The notes beneath the pieces were generated by a model. It saw only the letters and a list, made by a program, of their open reading frames with translations. It was not told where the DNA came from and made no database searches. 28,193 nt of DNA from Bacteroidales bacterium UBA6248. Its GTDB lineage: Bacteria; Bacteroidota; Bacteroidia; Bacteroidales; Lentimicrobiaceae. Positions 7,584 to 15,632 of this stretch are shown in pieces. Made by a program: the position numbers and the translations under genes. Positions within the stretch are counted from its first letter, which is position 1; the number at the start of each line of letters is the position of its first letter. The stretch spans positions 1-28,193 of the forward strand of contig DJVU01000089.1 of NCBI GenBank assembly GCA_002441345.1, written 5' to 3'.

Positions 7584-8870
7584 ATGACTGAAGCATTTTT
7601 GCACTACATCTGGAAATTCCGGCTTTTTTGTAAACCATTGTTTACCACCGAAGGAGAGCCTTTGACGATTTTGTCTCCTGGTATTCATAATCACCATTCC
7701 GGCCCTGATTTTTCGGATGCCCGCCTCCGGATCGGAGACACCCTCTGGGCCGGGAATGTTGAAATTCACATACTGAGTTCTGACTTTAACAGGCACGGGC
7801 ACCACAATGATGCCAGCTACGACAGCATTGTACTTCACGCAGTTTATACCGATGATGCTCCATTGAGGGGTACCCGCATTCCTGTCGTGCAGCTATCCGG
7901 TTTTATGGATCCCGGCTTGTTTAACGGCTATAAGCGCTTTGTTGATTCACAGCTTTGGGTTCCCTGCATTAACAGCCTTCGCGATCTGCCAGCCCATCTG
8001 CTGCATCTCTGGCTCGAGCGCATGCTTATCGAGCGATTGGAACAAAAAGCGGAAAATATCCGGGGATTCCTTGCAGCAGGGAACAACGACTGGGAAGAAG
8101 CCTTTTATCTGACTCTTGCCCGAAGCTTCGGATTCGGTGTCAATGCACTTCCGTTTGAAATGCTCGCACGTTCTCTTCCTTACCGGATTGTGGCACGCCA
8201 TCTTGACAATCCGTTCCGGGTAGAGGCCCTTGTTTTCGGACAGGCCGGCATGCTGACGCATGATCTATGTGATCCGTGGGCTCAGGAACTGTTCAGCGAA
8301 TATGCATTCCTGCGCAAGAAATACCATCTTGTTCCTGTCCCCGTTCATACCTGGCGCTTTCTCAGGCTGCGTCCGGTTAACTTCCCTACAATCCGCCTGT
8401 CGCAGTTTGCAGCACTGCTGACGCGCTCACCCCGCCTGGCAGGTAACCTGACTGTACATCAATCACCCGGAGAAATCATAGCTCACTTCGAAGATGTCCG
8501 GGCATCCGCATACTGGGATACCCGCTATACGTTTGATAAACCCGCGCCCTTTCGGGAAAAATACCTGGGAACGGATGCTGCCCGTCTGCTGATGATTAAT
8601 GCCGTTTTGCCGTTTATGTTCGAATATGGAAGGGCTTTTGGGAACGATGAACTTTGCAGCCGTACCCTGGATCTGTATAACTCCATTCCCGGAGAGCGCA
8701 ATGCCTGTATTTCAAATTGGGAGGTAGGAGGGATGCGTGTGGATACAGCTTTTTACACACAGGCGCTGCTGCTTATGAAAACGGAATACTGTGACCGCAA
8801 ACGCTGCCTCGATTGCCGTATCGGAAATTACCTGTTGTCAGGTGAAACTGCCGGTACAGGATTGGAATAG
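7584..8870 (+). CDS. DUF2851 family protein
   Basis: A 428-residue protein that starts with the family's typical FLHYIWKF. Residues 39-62 read SGPDFSDARLRIG followed by LWAGNVEIH, and residues 71-87 carry HGHHNDASYDSIVLHAV; these are the conserved blocks of DUF2851. The C-terminus has a cysteine group: C358, C375, C403, C408 and C411 (YCDRKRCLDCRIG). There is no signal peptide or membrane span, so it should be cytoplasmic. The function of the family is not established. The PD...E-x-H pattern and cysteine cluster recall restriction-type nuclease cores with a metal site, but that is my reading and not a known assignment. It stands alone, with 334 nt before the symporter gene. Confidence 0.88.
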   Translation: MTEAFLHYIWKFRLFCKPLFTTEGEPLTILSPGIHNHHSGPDFSDARLRIGDTLWAGNVEIHILSSDFNRHGHHNDASYDSIVLHAVYTDDAPLRGTRIPVVQLSGFMDPGLFNGYKRFVDSQLWVPCINSLRDLPAHLLHLWLERMLIERLEQKAENIRGFLAAGNNDWEEAFYLTLARSFGFGVNALPFEMLARSLPYRIVARHLDNPFRVEALVFGQAGMLTHDLCDPWAQELFSEYAFLRKKYHLVPVPVHTWRFLRLRPVNFPTIRLSQFAALLTRSPRLAGNLTVHQSPGEIIAHFEDVRASAYWDTRYTFDKPAPFREKYLGTDAARLLMINAVLPFMFEYGRAFGNDELCSRTLDLYNSIPGERNACISNWEVGGMRVDTAFYTQALLLMKTEYCDRKRCLDCRIGNYLLSGETAGTGLE

Positions 8871-9204
8871 GATTAATTTGATCAAAAAAAGAGACGTTTC
8901 AACTTTTTCCTTAATATTGCAGGTAGCAGGCCCGGTTCCGGCCCGGTGTGAGGGCTGGAATTCCTTTGCCGCCAAGGCCGGAAGCAATTTGACGTATTGG
9001 GTGGCCGGCATTTTATGGCCGCTGGCTGAATCGCAGAAAATTGGCTGAAGCAGGCTTTTCGGCGACGACATTGCCGGATAAACCCGTTTTCCTGCCCTGT
9101 AACGAATTGTGAAAGTGTGAGAAGTGTCTGATTTATAGCAAAATATACGGCTTTTACCGGAATATGACGAACTGGCAATAAACTGTTTAACCTATACACT
9201 GACG
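8871..9204. other. Non-coding gap before the symporter gene
   Basis: A 334-nt stretch with a GC-rich middle (GGCCCGG and GGCCGG repeats, about 8925-9030). Short frames exist on both strands, but none shows a recognisable domain. No exact TAnnTTTG box is seen before the symporter start, so the promoter position is unclear. Confidence 0.4.
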
Positions 9205-11040
9205 ATGAGTACAAATACGGAAGCCTGGGGTTCCAGGGTAGGACTGGTGCTTGCAATGGCCGGCAATGCGGTCGGATTTGGGAATTTTCTCCGTTTTCCC
9301 GTTCAGGCTGTTCAAAACGGAGGAGGAGCCTTTATCATTCCCTATCTCTTTTCATTTCTGATTCTCGGACTTCCTCTGCTGATGATAGAATGGTCAACCG
9401 GACGCTTCGGAGGGCAGTTCGGGCACCATTCAACGCCCTTTATTATGGGTGCAATGGATCGCCGCCGGATCTGGAAATACGTCGGCGTGTTCGGAATTTT
9501 CTCAAATATAGCCATTGCTTCTTACTACTGTTACATCGAAAGCTGGACAATTTCGTACATATACCATTCCCTTACCGGAACATTCAACGGCCTGAGTCAG
9601 CATGAGGTAGCAGGTTTTTTCAGTAACTATCTGGATGTAACAACCTCTACCACCGGAATACCATATGAGGCCCTGCTGTTTTTTCTGATATGTCTCGCTC
9701 TTAATACCTGGATTCTTAGCCGCGGACTCAGCGGGGGTGTTGAGAAAGTTGCGAAGATCGGGGTACCTATGCTGATTGTTTTCGGCATTTTTCTGGCTTA
9801 CAGAGGGATTACCCTGAAAGCGGGCACCCAGGGAGCCGTAAACGATGGTACCGTCGGACTGAATTTTCTCTGGACACCCGATTACTCCTCCCTGTCGAAT
9901 CCTAAAGTCTGGCTTGCTGCTGCCGGTCAGATATTTTTCACCCTGTCGGTTGGCATGGGCTCCATTCAATGCTATGCTTCCTACCTGAAAAAGCGCGACG
10001 ATATAGCCCTTAATGCCATGTCGGCCGGATGGATGAATGAATTTGTGGAAATCGTTCTTGGCAGCGCAGTTATTATTCCCATTTCCATTGGCTACCTGGG
10101 TATCGACCGGGTGGTTGAGCTTACGGGAATTGGCGGTCTCGGTCTCGGTTTCCGGACTATGCCCTTCCTTTTTGAGCAATGGGGCCCGATTCTGTCTGCT
10201 CTTGCCGGTGTCAGCTTTTTCGGACTGCTCTTTTTTGCGGGTATTACATCCTCCCTGGCCATGGGAACACCAGGCATGGGATTTCTTATGGACGAATTTA
10301 ACTGGCCGAGACCCCGTGCAGCAATGGCATTCGGTGCCGTAATCCTGATGCTCGGCCTCCCCACAATTTTCTTTTTCAATCAGGGGGTGTTCGATGAGTA
10401 CGATTACTGGGCGGGTACCGTTTCTCTGGTTGTTTTTGCACTTCTCGAAACAATTCTTTTCTCCTGGGTATTCGGGTTGAAAAAGGGATGGAGGGAAATA
10501 ACCGAAGGTGCCGATGTGAAAATCCCGCTAGTCTACCGGTTTATAATCAAGTATATCACTCCGGTAGTTCTGATTCTGGTATTTACTGGTTCACTGATTC
10601 GGCCCGCTAACGACGACTGGCGACTGATAAGCAGGGGAAAATGGGAATTTCACAACGAAAGCATTATCGGGCAGCTTCGGCACCAGGGAATCGGACCAAA
10701 CAAAACCTGGTTTGCGGCTTCGTTTTATGCTGAAGTACCGGGTACCGTCGATTCGGTATTTGTGCGCAGGGGTAAACCCGTGGTGAGCGTTACCGGACTA
10801 AATGGGAAAGGGATTTCCGTTACAAAGGAATACCGGTTCAATCCCGAAAAACATAAACTTGCCGTGTCGCCGGGCGAAACACTCGAAGCCGGGCAGATTT
10901 TGTATACGGGAAAAGTAATTAATAACGTCTTTTTTATCGATATGGCCCGCTTGCTTTTGATATCGCTGTTTTTCTTTATAGCGGTACTGGTATATATCGC
11001 ATGGCGCAAACGAAGCAGAGAAGGGAGGAATATTTCATGA
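9205..11040 (+). CDS. Sodium-dependent transporter, NSS/SNF family, with extra C-terminal loop domain
   Basis: A 611-residue Na+-coupled symporter of the neurotransmitter:sodium symporter family, located in the inner membrane. Transmembrane segment 1 carries the unwound Na+/substrate motif GNAVGFGNFLRFP (residues 20-32) and NGGGAF. About 12 hydrophobic segments are visible, the last at residues 581-600. Unusually, roughly 110 residues (468-579) of soluble sequence lie between segments 11 and 12, ending in a GETLEAGQILYTGKV stretch like a barrel-sandwich fold. Substrate is probably an amino acid; the MetS-like partner encoded next suggests methionine or alanine by analogy with Corynebacterium MetPS. 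The stop codon overlaps the start of the next gene by four bases (ATGA). Confidence 0.92.
   Translation: MSTNTEAWGSRVGLVLAMAGNAVGFGNFLRFPVQAVQNGGGAFIIPYLFSFLILGLPLLMIEWSTGRFGGQFGHHSTPFIMGAMDRRRIWKYVGVFGIFSNIAIASYYCYIESWTISYIYHSLTGTFNGLSQHEVAGFFSNYLDVTTSTTGIPYEALLFFLICLALNTWILSRGLSGGVEKVAKIGVPMLIVFGIFLAYRGITLKAGTQGAVNDGTVGLNFLWTPDYSSLSNPKVWLAAAGQIFFTLSVGMGSIQCYASYLKKRDDIALNAMSAGWMNEFVEIVLGSAVIIPISIGYLGIDRVVELTGIGGLGLGFRTMPFLFEQWGPILSALAGVSFFGLLFFAGITSSLAMGTPGMGFLMDEFNWPRPRAAMAFGAVILMLGLPTIFFFNQGVFDEYDYWAGTVSLVVFALLETILFSWVFGLKKGWREITEGADVKIPLVYRFIIKYITPVVLILVFTGSLIRPANDDWRLISRGKWEFHNESIIGQLRHQGIGPNKTWFAASFYAEVPGTVDSVFVRRGKPVVSVTGLNGKGISVTKEYRFNPEKHKLAVSPGETLEAGQILYTGKVINNVFFIDMARLLLISLFFFIAVLVYIAWRKRSREGRNIS
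11023..11028 (+). promoter_or_regulatory. Shine-Dalgarno for the MetS-like gene
   Basis: GGGAGG lies 8 nt before the ATG at 11037, inside the end of the symporter gene. It supports this short start over the longer in-frame start at 11001. Confidence 0.6.
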
Positions 11041-11186
11041 ACGCAACAGCCCTGATTTTAATGATAAGTGTGCAGGTGACCGTTACCGCGCTGACAGTAT
11101 GGTTTTTCTACCGGGTGCTGGCCTCAAAACCGCGTCCGGAACCCGATTCCTACACCGATAACGATCGTGAAGCCGAGGAAAGATAA
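11037..11186 (+). CDS. MetS-like small subunit of NSS transporter
   Basis: A 49-residue single-span membrane protein: a hydrophobic segment (residues 4-26, ending VWFFYRVL) followed by a short charged cytoplasmic tail. Its size, layout and position directly after an NSS transporter match the MetS family of small subunits, which in Corynebacterium are needed for MetP transport activity. The ATGA overlap with the symporter implies translational coupling and near 1:1 production. The tail overlaps the next gene's start by 20 nt. Identification rests on size and context more than on residue identity. Confidence 0.8.
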   Translation: MNATALILMISVQVTVTALTVWFFYRVLASKPRPEPDSYTDNDREAEER

Positions 11187-12111
11187 ACAGTTCCGGTATC
11201 GTGTTAAAGAGTATCTTCATTTCGGTAAGGCCGAAAGGAATGCTATACTTATTGTTGTATTTCTTACGATAATCCTTGCTTTTATCCCCCGCATCCATGC
11301 CCGGTTTATGAAGCCGGAACCTGTCAGCGATCCCGCATTTAGCAGGGAAGCAGAAGCATTTCTCGCCATGCGGCAGGAAGATGAACCTAAGAAGCAATCT
11401 TTTGATTATAACCGCCCGGATCATTCCGCACTTAGTGCCCGGTTTTCTCCCTTTCCCTTTGATCCGAACACTCTGGATGCGGCCGGCTGGCAGCAACTGG
11501 GTTTTTCATCCCGGCAGGCCGCTGCCGTCGTACGGTACCGCGACAATGGAGCCGTCTTCAGGAAAAAGGAAGATCTGAAAAAACTTTTTGTGGTGGATGA
11601 TGATATTTATGAAATTCTGGAACCATACGTTCAGATAAAAGCTGGTGAAACTGCCATGCCGGCCAACGGTAACAACGAAACCATCCCGAAAACAAGACCC
11701 GTGGATGAGTCCCGGCTTGTGGAATTAAATTCCGCCGATTCAGCCGGTCTTACCAGGGTTCGTGGCATAGGTCCTGCTTTCGCCCGAAGAATCGTCCGGT
11801 ATCGCGAAAAGCTGGGAGGCTTCTCCGGCCCGGATCAGCTGGGAGAAGTATACGGAATGGATAGTAGCCGGCTTGTGCTGATCAAACAAGGCGTTTTTGC
11901 CGATTCGGATCTCGTACAAAAATTAAATATTAATACTGCCGGGATGCAGGAGCTCAGAGATCATCCCTACATCGATTATTACATTGCAAAAGCAATCATC
12001 GACCGGCGCATTCGCAAAGGACCCTTCAGTTCACCATCGCAACTGAAAGAGATTCCGCTGATTTACGAAGAGCTTTTCGAAAAGTTAAATCCTTATATAG
12101 CAGTGGAATAA
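11167..12111 (+). CDS. Membrane-anchored helix-hairpin-helix (ComEA-like) protein
   Basis: A 314-residue protein, apparently starting at GTG 11167 within the end of the MetS-like gene. One membrane span at about residues 27-43 is followed by three helix-hairpin-helix units: near 95-145 (AAAVVRYRDNGAVFRKKEDLKK), near 180-240 (LNSADSAGLTRVRGIGPAFARRIVRYRE) and near 245-312 (LNINTAGMQELRDHPYI). Such units bind the DNA backbone without base specificity. The topology puts them in the periplasm, as in ComEA, the DNA receptor of natural transformation. No other competence gene is nearby, so a role in DNA uptake is only possible. It is likely co-transcribed with the symporter pair by overlap. Confidence 0.82.
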   Translation: MKPRKDKQFRYRVKEYLHFGKAERNAILIVVFLTIILAFIPRIHARFMKPEPVSDPAFSREAEAFLAMRQEDEPKKQSFDYNRPDHSALSARFSPFPFDPNTLDAAGWQQLGFSSRQAAAVVRYRDNGAVFRKKEDLKKLFVVDDDIYEILEPYVQIKAGETAMPANGNNETIPKTRPVDESRLVELNSADSAGLTRVRGIGPAFARRIVRYREKLGGFSGPDQLGEVYGMDSSRLVLIKQGVFADSDLVQKLNINTAGMQELRDHPYIDYYIAKAIIDRRIRKGPFSSPSQLKEIPLIYEELFEKLNPYIAVE

Positions 12112-12147
12112 GCGGACAGAGCTTGAGTTTATAGTTAGTGAAAAGAT

Positions 12148-12154
12148 AGGAGGT
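12148..12154 (+). promoter_or_regulatory. Strong Shine-Dalgarno before the TPR gene
   Basis: AGGAGGT lies 5 nt before the ATG at 12160, an unusually complete ribosome binding site for this phylum. It fixes the start ahead of the alternative Met at residue 16. Confidence 0.65.
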
Positions 12155-12159
12155 CAGTT

Positions 12160-13548
12160 ATGAAGTTGCGTTCAGGAAAACCGGATGCCTTTGCCGGTAA
12201 GCGGATGCTTGAGGCTATTGTCTGTTTGCTTGTTTTTTTGCTCTTGCCGGCAACGAAAGCGAATGCACAGGTTTTGCCGCAGATTGAGCAGATGATAGCC
12301 GGGGCTGAGAAATACAGGAATACCGATCCTGCGAAAGCACTTCCAATGGCAGTTGCTGCGCTGAATGAAGCAAGGCGACTGCAGCACAAGCCCTCCATAG
12401 CCCGGGCGTTGCGGTATGCCGGCGTCATCCATTTTATGACCGGTGATCTGTCTGTTGCAGAAAGACGCTTCGACTCAGCGTATCGGCTCTATACAGCTTT
12501 GGGGGATATGCCGGGAATTGCAGCAAGTCTCAACAATCTGGGAGTAATAAATCAGGAGCGCGGCCTGTACGAAAAAGCTGCCGGCTATTTTGATAAGTCG
12601 GTAGAAATTAAATTCAGTCTCGGCGATACCACCGGAGCCTGCAGTGGCCTTATAAATACCGGAACCATACACAGTTACACGGGAAACTATGATAAAGCCC
12701 TGGATTATTTCAGCCTTGTGGAAGCCATTGCTTCGCAAAATTGCGATACTGCCCGTCTGATAGATGCAAAAATCAATAAATCAACGGTTTTTATCCGACA
12801 GAAAGAAACACGTACGGCATTGTCGCTGCTGAAGGAGGCATCCGAACTTTCGCGCCTGTCGGGCGACGATTACAGTCTGGCATACTGTTACAACAATATC
12901 GGAGGAGTATATCAAACAACATTTCAGAATCGTCAGGCCATTGATTATTTTAACCGGGCTCTTGCTATCAGGGACGATCTCGGGGATGTGGCAGGGATGG
13001 CGACAACCCTCGATAATCTGGGGAAAATCTATACCAGAGTGAAGGAGTACGATATTGCTCTGGCGCATTTTTTTCAGGCGCTCAAATACAACCAGCAGCT
13101 GGGAGATCAGCGGAGCACGGCCATAGGACTTAATTCTATCGGGGAACTGCTGCTTGAGAAAGACGACTATTACGGAGCACTGGAGTATTTTTTTAAAGCT
13201 GTCCCTATTGCCCGCGCGCTCAGGCTCAGGCACGAAGCTCAGGTTATTTACGGTAATATTCTGGTAAGTTATGCCGCTCTCGGTGAGCCCGACAGTGCCA
13301 GGGCTTACCTGGCATTATTCAACGCTGCCGGAGATTCGGGATGGTACGCGCAGGTGAGTACGGGTAATACAGCTGAAGCCGGAGGCTGGATATCTGAACG
13401 TGAGCCCGGACATCAGCCGATGCTTATCTACGTGCTGGGAGCAATGGTTGTAGTTCTTGCAGCATTTTCCGCCTGGCTGCTTTACCGGCTGGGGCGGGCG
13501 GCTCGCACGCGAAAACCGGAAAACAACAGCGATTCTCAGGGCTTGTAA
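12160..13548 (+). CDS. Secreted/membrane TPR-repeat protein
   Basis: A 462-residue protein with an N-terminal signal peptide (hydrophobic run about residues 18-31, cleavage after ANA at 34-36). About eight tetratricopeptide repeats follow in residues 45-385, several with the consensus LNNLGVINQERGLYEKAAGYF pattern. One membrane span (about 423-443) and a short basic tail end the protein. The repeats would face the periplasm and bind a protein partner. The layout is that of the sensor half of Bacteroidetes TPR-type regulators, but no kinase or DNA-binding domain follows the span. Its end overlaps the end of the convergent rhomboid gene by 13 bp. Confidence 0.87.
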   Translation: MKLRSGKPDAFAGKRMLEAIVCLLVFLLLPATKANAQVLPQIEQMIAGAEKYRNTDPAKALPMAVAALNEARRLQHKPSIARALRYAGVIHFMTGDLSVAERRFDSAYRLYTALGDMPGIAASLNNLGVINQERGLYEKAAGYFDKSVEIKFSLGDTTGACSGLINTGTIHSYTGNYDKALDYFSLVEAIASQNCDTARLIDAKINKSTVFIRQKETRTALSLLKEASELSRLSGDDYSLAYCYNNIGGVYQTTFQNRQAIDYFNRALAIRDDLGDVAGMATTLDNLGKIYTRVKEYDIALAHFFQALKYNQQLGDQRSTAIGLNSIGELLLEKDDYYGALEYFFKAVPIARALRLRHEAQVIYGNILVSYAALGEPDSARAYLALFNAAGDSGWYAQVSTGNTAEAGGWISEREPGHQPMLIYVLGAMVVVLAAFSAWLLYRLGRAARTRKPENNSDSQGL

Positions 13549-14267
13549 TCGTAGCGTATTTCCGGATCTTTCGTTTTGTCAGGTTTCGGTTCAGGTACCG
13601 CCGTTTTCGGATCCGCGGTCGCTTGCCAGGGCAAGCCACTGTCGTCGGGGTCGTCGCCGGACTCTTCCTCCCACTCGTATACTCGTGCCTGAGGCCCTTT
13701 ATCCCTGTAAAAATATGCAATTACAATCCCGGCAATTGCCCCCATCAGATGCGATTCCCAGGAGATGTTGCGCTTAGGGAAAAAGTCGGGAAAGAAGCCC
13801 CAGACCATACTTCCGTAAAGGAAAATCACCAGCAGGCTGAAGGCCATCAAGCGGGGTTCCCTGCGAATGACCCCGCTGGTAAAGTGGAATGCTGCAAGGG
13901 CATATACAAGGCCGCTTGCGCCTATGTGTACCGCGTTTCCCCGGGCAAGCAGCCATACCCATAACCCGGTAATCAGCCAGAGCAGTGCGGTGAGTTTGAA
14001 CGACTCGCTGCGATAATAATACACCAGTGCGGCCCCAAGCAGAAACAAGGGTGCCGAATTGGCAGTAAGATGTGCCACATCGGCATGCAAAAGCGGAGCG
14101 AAAAGTATTCCGGCCAGTCCGGAAAATTCGAGCGGTTTAATTCCCAGAAATGAAAAGGAAGTACCGGTTAACAGTTCAATTCCCTTGATCAACCATAGGA
14201 AAGCCGTAAAAACCCCGAAAACCAGGATCCCGGTATTAAGTCTTTTCTTTTCAGTATGAAGTTGCAT
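13536..14267 (-). CDS. Rhomboid family intramembrane serine protease
   Basis: A 243-residue membrane protein with six hydrophobic segments. The catalytic Ser lies in GASG (S118) and the catalytic His in WESHLMGAIAG (H173); HADVAHLTAN provides the conserved His/Asn pair that stabilises the oxyanion (N70). Rhomboids cleave single-span proteins within the membrane. The last ~50 residues form an acidic, proline-rich cytoplasmic tail without known domain. Its own promoter box sits 27 nt upstream. It is convergent with, and overlaps by 13 bp, the TPR gene. Confidence 0.93.
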   Translation of the reverse strand: MQLHTEKKRLNTGILVFGVFTAFLWLIKGIELLTGTSFSFLGIKPLEFSGLAGILFAPLLHADVAHLTANSAPLFLLGAALVYYYRSESFKLTALLWLITGLWVWLLARGNAVHIGASGLVYALAAFHFTSGVIRREPRLMAFSLLVIFLYGSMVWGFFPDFFPKRNISWESHLMGAIAGIVIAYFYRDKGPQARVYEWEEESGDDPDDSGLPWQATADPKTAVPEPKPDKTKDPEIRYDYKP

Positions 14268-14294
14268 TACACGGGATTTAGGTCATGATTTTTA

Positions 14295-14302
14295 CAAAGA
14301 TA
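14295..14302 (-). promoter_or_regulatory. -7 element for the rhomboid gene
   Basis: TATCTTTG on the minus strand is an exact TAnnTTTG match, predicting a start near 14288 and a 20-nt leader. It lies in the 52-nt gap after the DUF5777 gene. TTTG is 11 nt upstream. Confidence 0.5.
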
Positions 14303-14319
14303 ATACAGCTCTGCAAAAA

Positions 14320-15219
14320 TTATTCCCTGAAAGCTGCAGGCTTCCGCAGCGTGAACACCCGGCTTATGTTAAATCCGAAGTAGATATCTCCTTCCGTCCA
14401 TTTTCCCGTTGTTTCGGTAATGAAACCCCGCTCAAACATCGGCTGGGTATTTGTAATGTGAATCTGAAAGACATGTCCGCCCGTTTCAATATCAAATCCG
14501 ATGTTAAGCGGGTTAACAAATCCTTCGGCCACGCTGCCAGGCAGTACGTAATAATATTCGGCGTTCAGACTCAGTCTTTTGGTAAGTTTCAGCCGCCCGC
14601 CCATTCCGAGGGCCCAGGTATCGTTGTCGTCGCTCGTTTTTGCTACCAGATTCCTGTGAATAAAAACGGGAGAGAACTGCAGCGAAAGGCCGTCGCTGAA
14701 CTTTCGGGCAATCAGCAGCTGGTGAACGTACGAAAATCGTGACGAGAAATAATTGGTGCGGGAGGTGTCCTGCCATTTCAGGGAGAACAGATCTGTGCCC
14801 GACATCCAGCTGAGACTCACGGGTATTGTTTTAGCTCCGGTCTGTTGCCTCAGAAGTTTTACTTTTATGAAGGCGTCGTAAGTTTTCTGATACGAGCTGC
14901 GTCCTGTACCTATGCTTATCCTGTCGTTAATCCCGTATTCAAATCCGAAGCGTATTGTCGACTGGTCGAGTCCGAACAGATCGTATGGCCCGGAATTAAG
15001 CTTTCCAAAACGATGCTGAATCATAAACAGCAAAACGCCCTCAGCGGGATTCTCTACCGAATGGCCCGACACTATTCGCGTTGTTTTAAACGTTGCCGCA
15101 GTGTATTCGGTAATTGGTTCATCTTCGCCCAGAAGGTCAAACAAGTCCTGAGCGGAAACCGTTTGCAGGGCAAATACCAGGAAAAGGGACAGGAAAATAT
15201 GCGGCAGGGTGTGTTTCAT
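14320..15219 (-). CDS. DUF5777 family outer-membrane beta-barrel protein
   Basis: A 299-residue protein with a signal peptide (hydrophobic residues 7-22, cleavage after VSA before QDLF). The remainder is made of alternating beta strands with aromatic girdles (for example SSRFSYVHQLLIARKF, RLSLNAEYYYVLPG) and ends in a strand, DIYFGFNISRVFTLRK, as expected for an outer-membrane barrel. It matches the Bacteroidetes DUF5777 layout. It is the third gene of a minus-strand cluster, 20 nt after the monoheme lipoprotein gene. The association with cytochrome c lipoproteins suggests a role in surface electron transfer or in holding those proteins at the membrane, which is inference. Confidence 0.78.
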   Translation of the reverse strand: MKHTLPHIFLSLFLVFALQTVSAQDLFDLLGEDEPITEYTAATFKTTRIVSGHSVENPAEGVLLFMIQHRFGKLNSGPYDLFGLDQSTIRFGFEYGINDRISIGTGRSSYQKTYDAFIKVKLLRQQTGAKTIPVSLSWMSGTDLFSLKWQDTSRTNYFSSRFSYVHQLLIARKFSDGLSLQFSPVFIHRNLVAKTSDDNDTWALGMGGRLKLTKRLSLNAEYYYVLPGSVAEGFVNPLNIGFDIETGGHVFQIHITNTQPMFERGFITETTGKWTEGDIYFGFNISRVFTLRKPAAFRE

Positions 15220-15239
15220 TTTTTTTGTGATTGTCCGTT

Positions 15240-15632
15240 TTAATTTTGTGGAGCTCCCGCGTCGATCCAGGCTTTGATCCTTGCAAGTTCGCAGGGCGTA
15301 AGTTTATTGCCGTTCAGGGGCATGGGTGTTGCACCCTGCTCGTGATTTATGGCTTTCCAGAAAAGACCACCGGCAATGGCTGCCTTAATGCCGTTATAAT
15401 CGCTGGTGACAATGTTCCCCGAAGGCGAAACGGCGCTGTGACAGGCGTTGCAGGTGGATGCCAGCAGCGGGGCAATATCGGTGCTGTACCGCACCCCGTT
15501 CGTATCACAGTTGCTCCCGTTGTCCGGGTACAGGTATTCCTCGTTATCGTAGTAACAGGAGCTCAGGAAGAGTGTGAGCAGGACAAGCGGTACAACCTGC
15601 AATATAGTGTGGTTAATTTTCTGGAGTGCCAT
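15240..15632 (-). CDS. Monoheme cytochrome c lipoprotein
   Basis: A 130-residue lipoprotein with a lipobox LSSC (Cys 26), so it is anchored in a membrane after export. The heme site CNACH is at residues 61-65, and Met104 in ATPMPLN is the likely distal ligand. Cys42 and Cys114 could form a disulfide. The sequence from residue 42 on is clearly paralogous to the C-terminal half of the protein encoded just upstream. Its start overlaps that gene's end by 20 nt, so the two are co-translated or at least co-transcribed. It is likely an electron carrier. Confidence 0.87.
   Translation of the reverse strand: MALQKINHTILQVVPLVLLTLFLSSCYYDNEEYLYPDNGSNCDTNGVRYSTDIAPLLASTCNACHSAVSPSGNIVTSDYNGIKAAIAGGLFWKAINHEQGATPMPLNGNKLTPCELARIKAWIDAGAPQN

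Noticed and set aside
8882..9256. 124-codon minus-strand frame before the symporter
   Set aside because: No recognisable domain, odd composition, and it overlaps the symporter start.
9502..10179. 225-codon minus-strand frame inside the symporter gene
   Set aside because: Antisense shadow of a clear transporter; no domain of its own.
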